From NCBI RefSeq assembly GCF_020921035.1, contig NC_063156.1:27018283-27082282 (forward strand): a stretch of DNA of 64,000 nt, given 5' to 3'. A program made the translations under genes and the position numbers. This document shows positions 58,840 through 64,000 of this stretch, piece by piece. Source of the stretch: Rhodamnia argentea (taxonomy: Eukaryota; Streptophyta; Magnoliopsida; Myrtales; Myrtaceae). The notes beneath the pieces are model-generated. The model saw nothing but the letters and a program-made list of their open reading frames with translations. It ran no database searches and was not told where the DNA came from. The number at the start of each line of letters is the position of its first letter. Position 1 is the first letter of the stretch.

Positions 58840-60045
58840 ATGAAAAGGGCAATGCCTTGGAGTGATGAGGAAGAGGACTCATCTGAAGAATCATCATCGC
58901 TTTCAGATAATGAATCTGATGATGGCGTTGGGAAGATGAAAGAAAAGACTAAATCTAGGAGTGAACAATCTTCCCAAGGTACTAATTTTATGTTTCCTTT
59001 GCTGTTTATATACGTTACGCTGGTTGGTATGATAAGTTCATCTTTAGTAGCTTACATAAGGTGACAAGATGTATCAGCGTGTTAATTACATGCCTTTAGT
59101 TCGTGCCACCACATCTATAACATATAATTGTTCTTTACTCCTATCTATTTTATGGTAAGGTATCTAATTTTGCATTAAGTGCATTGTTCTGTCATGAATC
59201 ATTTTATCGTGTGCATGTGATGGCATTGGCTTCTCTCCAACTCTTTTGACCCTCTTAACCAGATATGTTCATCTCAGTCAACCAGTTAAGTGTATCTCTA
59301 CAGGGGAAAAACGAAAAGTTGCATTTGTCATGCATGTGCTTATTGCGTACGGATAGTGATAATATGGCCTTTCTAGAAGTATGTGTAGAAACCGTTTTTT
59401 GATTAGTGGTGAATACAGCTCATCTGCGTACAAAAATGGATTGATAAAGTAATTTTGTCGTTAATATGCACCGTCATTATATTGTGGGTTCTATTGATTA
59501 TGGATCTTTCTCCATTTGTGGCTTGTCCAATTTGATCTTGTCCAATTTCTATCAACTTTTTTTTCTCCCCAGTTTTTTTTTTTGGTCGAGTCTCTCCTTA
59601 GTTCAAAAGTATCAACTTCCACCAGAAAGTTTTACATTGATTTAGATGCATAAATTCAGGGAAATCTGGAAAGCAGAAGAGTGGTGGAATGAGTTTTGAA
59701 GCATTGAAGCAACACGGTTTCCAGGGCGGGTTATCGGTCTTAGGAATGCCCCCTCCAAAAGACGAGGATGAGCAGAAAGACTGGTCGTGGTCCACTGGGA
59801 GGGAAGGTCGTAAGACCGAGGATGCCGAGGAATCATACAAAGAGCGGCAAAGAACAAGAGCTGCGCTAGCATCTGGAGAGCAATTGGCGGATGTTCAGAC
59901 CCGGAAAGAGAAAAAGAATCTTTCTTTCTCGCAGAAGGAAAAGAGGAAGAGAGAGCTTGGTCAGGCCAGCAGAGGGAAGAATTATGTCGAAGAAGAGAAG
60001 AGGCTATTGAGAGAGAGTGGTATTTACTCTGGCTTTGATTCATGA
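58840..60045 (+). CDS. Conserved plant protein of unknown function, acidic N-terminus and basic C-terminus
   Basis: Two coding exons, 58840-58978 and 59660-60045, give 525 nt, 174 residues, with the intron in phase 1 and GT-AG. The acceptor TTCTTCAG just before the ATG implies an intron in the 5' leader, whose first exon probably lies near 57990-58130. Residues 8-35 are Ser/Glu/Asp-rich (SDEEEDSSEESSSLSDNESD), resembling a CK2 phosphorylation region. Then comes GMSFEALKQHGFQGG, a PPP motif and WSWSTGREGR, and a charged, probably helical, C-terminal half ending LLRESGIYSGFDS. No signal peptide or membrane segment. The composition suits a nuclear or nucleolar protein, which is inference. I do not recognise a named family. 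Confidence 0.75.
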
Positions 60046-61216
60046 ACTTTGATCTCGTTCCAAAAGGATGTAAATTTGAGATGTGGATTTGCTGATCAAC
60101 TTCTAATTGGTGGCCTGTCCTTCATGTCGAATGTTATCTGCAATGTAACAGAAGAAAGCGCACTCATTTATACATAGTGTAGTGATCAACCATTGTGGTT
60201 CTCGCTTTGCCATTGAGGTGATATGAGTGAGCATTACCAGTAAGAAGTAAAACGCTGCCATTTCTGAGATTAATGGTTGTAGGCTTTATTTATTTTTACT
60301 TTTATTTTTGTGGGGGGTGGGGGTGGTCTGAAATTGTTGTAGGCTTGGGTGCCACAAAGATGTGTGCTGCGTAGCCAAATACGGTATTTTCTGCCCTAAA
60401 ATTGGATCTCTATTAATCTGAAATGAAAAATTGTTCTATCGTGTTTCGCTCGGGGTGTAAAATTATTCCACGACTTGCTTTTTAACACTACATGGTAACA
60501 TACAGCCAATAATTCCACTGGATTGTGATTTAAAGCAGTACTCCCACAGAGTAAAAACGATTACTACAAGCAAATTGCACCTGGCTCTTTCTCCTAGTAG
60601 CATTCTCTTCGATATTTGATCATATAAGCAAACAGGATTGGCTAAACAATGAAATTCTTTGTCTCAAAATAATAGAGGGTCATACACCATCCTGAGGATG
60701 GATTTTATCCAGTGTATATTGACCGCAGAAAATGCAGTATCCGGGAAAATTGATCGAGCTGAAAGTTCAATTGCTCATCTTATACAAAAAAGAAAAACGG
60801 GAAAAAGACTACGAAATAGACATGTCACTGGACGGTGGACACCAAGGAGCACCGCCCAATCAAGTTTAATAAAACTCCTTTCTCCATTATAACCGGGTAG
60901 GGGAAAAAATAAGTTACTTGATCTATTGTTGTCTCGACAGACAGAGATGGCAAAATGTTTACAACAAGAAGAGGCGGAAGAAATCATTTGAGGCTGTCTG
61001 TTCCATCATACAGCAGTTCAGAAGGTCAAAATAGGGGCATTCACAAAAATTGAATCAGTAAATAGTTGCCATACATGGCTCGCCCCCTTGCATAACTTAT
61101 GGACTTGTACGTCTTGCACTAAGTACAAAATTTTATAGCTGACAAATCTATGATAACTTAATTTGAGGGGAAAAAGAAATGGAAAATGGAAAATGGAAAA
61201 AGAACAAACAAAGCCA
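60046..61216. other. Spacer between convergent genes
   Basis: 3' flanks of the unknown protein gene (plus) and the DnaJ gene (minus). No other gene is seen. A G-rich run lies near 60311-60324. Confidence 0.5.
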
Positions 61217-63503
61217 CTATCTTCTGCTGGCCGTCGCTTTGCCTTTACTTAGATCGGCGAGCTGTTCGACAAGCTTCCTCTCTTCACTGCTCAATCTTTT
61301 CGGGATTTCCACTTGCACCCGGACCAACTGATCGCCTCTCATGTTGCTTTTGTTTAAGTAAGGAACTCCCTTCTTTGCCATCACAAGAGTCGTATTCGGC
61401 TGCGTCCCGGCAGGGATCTTTAAATCAACCATGCCATCCACAGTTGGTACCTTGATCGTGGTCCCTAAGATAGCATCGATGTATGATACCTTGCAGGTGT
61501 ACAAGACGTTTGTGTCGTCACGCTTGAGGACTGGGTCTGGAATCACGTCGATCACAACAAAGAGGTCGCCAGGGGACCCGCCTCGCCTTCCTGAATTACC
61601 TTCTGATCGAACCCTCAGGCGACTACCTGAGTCCACCCCAGCGGGTACCTTCAAACTTATCCTTTTTGTCCTCCGAACCCGACCATCACCCGAGCACGTG
61701 TTGCAAGGGGTAGATATCTCGCCAGTACCACCGCAGGACGAACATGTCATTACTTGCTGGAAGACACCCAATGGAGTCCTAGCTGACGACACAACTTGGC
61801 CTTGACCACCACATGTGGTGCATTTCGATGGAGTGGTGCCCGGTTTTGCACCGGAGCCATTGCAAGTGCTGCAGCTCTCAAGGCGGGTTATTTCTATCTC
61901 TTTTTCAACACCAAAGACAGCTTCCTTAAAATTCAAAATGAGATTGTAATATTCATCCTGGCCATCAACAGGTCTGTTCCTGGAACCTCTGCCTCCCATG
62001 CCCATTCCACCCATCCCGCCCATGCCCATGCCCTCAAAGATAGACTCAAATATATCCATAGGATTGGTGAAATCCTGGCAGCAACAAATGATAATTTCAC
62101 TATAAAATTGCAAAGATTGGAGCGAAAACAGAACAATTTAATGAATCGCCACGAGCTTCAATCACGAGCAGAAACTAACTTACCCCGCTTCCCATGCCAG
62201 CACCTTTAACTCCAGCTTCTCCGTACTTATCATAGAGAGACCGTTTCTCATCATCTGACAGGACCTGAATAACGATCACTTGCTCTGTTACAATTGCCAG
62301 CAAAATTGCTGCAGCAGATTTGCAAATAAAGCACAATCGCCAAACGAGAATTTGCCAAAAAAGAGGTGAAATATACTGTGTACATGACAAGAAGTTGAAT
62401 GCTCTAAAGAGGAGCGATAGTATCAAACAGAAGGCAAAAGGAATATAAATGCCAACCCAACAATATAAGCCAAAGTCCGTTTTATCTGAGGGCTTTCTAG
62501 AAGGGAACGTGGGGCTATCCCTCCGTTCCCCTCAGTGAATTTCTACTGATCCCAACAGGATTTTGAAACAAAATGAGTTTATTTACCTCGTAAGCATTGC
62601 TAATATCCTTGAACTTCTGTTCTGCTCCCTGCTCTCTGCATCGATAGGTATAGTATCAGCATAATTGAGACAGCAAGGCAGAAAAAAAGAGAAGTAAAAG
62701 ATATTTGGAATCCACTGCATATTCACCATCTCACTCCGGGGAACGAGGACCTCAAAGAACTTGAAAGAACAAGACCAATGCCAATAATCTAAAGCTAGCA
62801 CCTAGAATTGTATTATGGGTCTCAAATTCAATTCATGATCTGCCCGTGCATCCCCTGAATTAAATTCTAGTTGGTCTCCCTCAAAAATAGAGATAGGAAA
62901 AGTATGGACATGCATAAAAAAAAAAAAAAAAAAAATCCAAGATTGAGAATGGCTGCTTTTGGTAGTATTTACTTTTAAAATTGTTTCTTCAGGGAAAGTA
63001 ACACCGATTAGATGATAATTTTAAACTATGGGAGGATGACTGAGTTGAAGGCAGGTATGCAACCAGTCCCAACGCATTAGAAAGGTAAATGATTAATGCA
63101 ACTAATCTTTTTCCACAACTTCTTTTGTGGTTGTATGTGCGTGCGTATGTACAAATGTGTGCTATAGAAAGAGAGACAGAGCACAGTCAAAGTCAGTTAA
63201 AGCACGAGAAGTCCCTGCTGTTGCTGGATATTTAGTGCAACTTTTAGCAAGTAAACAAACCACGGCAAGAGACTCCAAGTCTAACAATTGTGGAACTATT
63301 ACACAGTCAACGTTTCCATGGTAGACAATAGGTAACAGCAAGGCCCATCATTAGAAATGATTCTTCATCCCAACAAAAAGTTACAAAACAATATATGGCA
63401 TGGACGGAAGAATCAAAAGAATTGGGACAAGCATAAAAGGGAAATTGAAAAACCAACTCACTTGTTCACATCTGGATGATAATTCCGAGCAAGTTTCCGG
63501 TAC
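61217..63503 (-). CDS. Type I (A) DnaJ chaperone, probably plastid; 3' part only
   Basis: Four exons are visible: 63503-63462, 62634-62586, 62264-62184 and 62074-61217, all GT-AG and in phase. They encode about 342 residues from the J domain to the stop; earlier exons lie beyond the right edge. The J-domain HPD motif is present (RNYHPDVNK), followed by [20 protein letters not shown], a Gly/Met-rich linker ([14 protein letters not shown]), and four CxxCxGxG zinc motifs ([32 protein letters not shown]). The C-terminal substrate-binding domain follows (VKIP-type [28 protein letters not shown]). Such proteins deliver substrates to Hsp70 and stimulate its ATPase. The bacterial-like layout, without a C-terminal CaaX or a QCAQQ-rich end, suggests the plastid DjlA/DJA5-6 type rather than the cytosolic one; the transit peptide is not in view. 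Confidence 0.9.
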
Positions 63504-64000
63504 GCTGCAGGGCAATGAAAGGAAAGGAAAGAAGGATTAGCTTATTCCATCTTCAGAAAGCAAGTTCAATTCACCCCAAGAACCCTCCATCATGTTTCAG
63601 AAGGCATGAAAGAACCGATAAATGCCTGTGTGTCACAGAGAGAGAGAGAGAGAGAGAGAGAATACCATGGAATGGCATGCAAGTTAGAAAATTAAGTGGA
63701 TTGCATGAGAAACGATGGTTCGTATGGGGCATGATGAATCGTAGATTTGGCTCAATCTTAAGGATAGATTAGTATGTTGCTCTAAGGTCGAACATTCAAA
63801 AAGTAATTTTAGTTAAGGTAAGGATACTTTGGTGGATGTGGGCATCCAAAGGAAACACACTTCAAAATGACTTGGAGTGGACTCAGTATAGGTTTGATCG
63901 AGTGGAACCACTTAGAGTGATTTGAGAATGTTAAAAAGGATCGAAAAATGATCTGTGACAACTGTGACAGTTAGGTAAAATAACAATTCAAATGGAGAAT
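63504..64000 (-). other. Intron of the DnaJ gene
   Basis: Non-coding sequence upstream of the HPD exon, with (GA)n at 63637-63660. No exon is recognised before the window ends. Confidence 0.55.

Noticed and set aside
61431-62209. Plus-strand frames over the DnaJ gene
   Set aside because: Antisense shadows of the zinc-finger and C-terminal exons.

Overview
The window is nuclear DNA of a flowering plant, a eudicot. The evidence is split genes with short GT-AG introns, plant-specific families (GPI-anchored lipid transfer proteins, an FCS-like zinc finger protein, an Ole e 6-type pollen protein), AT-rich intergenic DNA, CT/GA microsatellites in promoters and many short inverted-repeat transposons (MITEs). 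The repeat style suggests a woody eudicot, perhaps Myrtaceae such as Eucalyptus, but that is an impression I could not test.

Layout. Positions 1-6130 hold a tandem segmental duplication: a CPL4-like CTD phosphatase gene facing the 3' end of a WDR4/Trm82-type gene, present twice. In the left unit the phosphatase is intact and the WDR4 part is a broken 3' fragment. In the right unit the phosphatase is damaged and WDR4 (5145-8744, minus, 10 exons, 430 aa) is whole. Positions 9921-20074 carry four tandem minus-strand genes for GPI-anchored non-specific lipid transfer proteins (165, 180, 181 and 201 aa), all with the same three-exon, phase-1 design. At least three share a promoter module just upstream of the TATA box. 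A small cysteine-rich secreted protein (Ole e 6-like, 73 aa) follows at 22532-22941. On the plus strand come an organellar (probably mitochondrial) ribosomal protein L24 gene with two odd splice junctions (25699-27227) and an FCS-like zinc finger gene (28654-29873, 146 aa).

From about 30 kb to 46.8 kb the DNA is gene-poor, with MITEs, faint coding-like scraps and an interlocking hairpin at 39.2 kb. A complete type I inositol polyphosphate 5-phosphatase gene (46813-49652, minus, 9 exons, 553 aa, one GC-AG intron) follows. Another gene-poor, MITE-rich stretch (50.4-57.9 kb) leads to a conserved acidic/basic plant protein of unknown role (58840-60045, plus, 174 aa) and, convergent with it, the 3' part of a type I DnaJ gene, probably plastid (61217 to about 63503, minus, continuing beyond the right edge).

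Apart from the two tandem families the genes are unrelated housekeeping, regulatory and secreted-protein genes with no shared pathway. I found no CRISPR array and no clearly new gene system. The most unusual observations are the complementary decay of the duplicated block, the shared promoter module of the LTP cluster, and MITEs with different terminal repeats that share a similar GC-rich core. Exon limits were worked out by eye from splice signals and reading frame; every multi-exon gene given as intact closes in frame to a whole number of codons.
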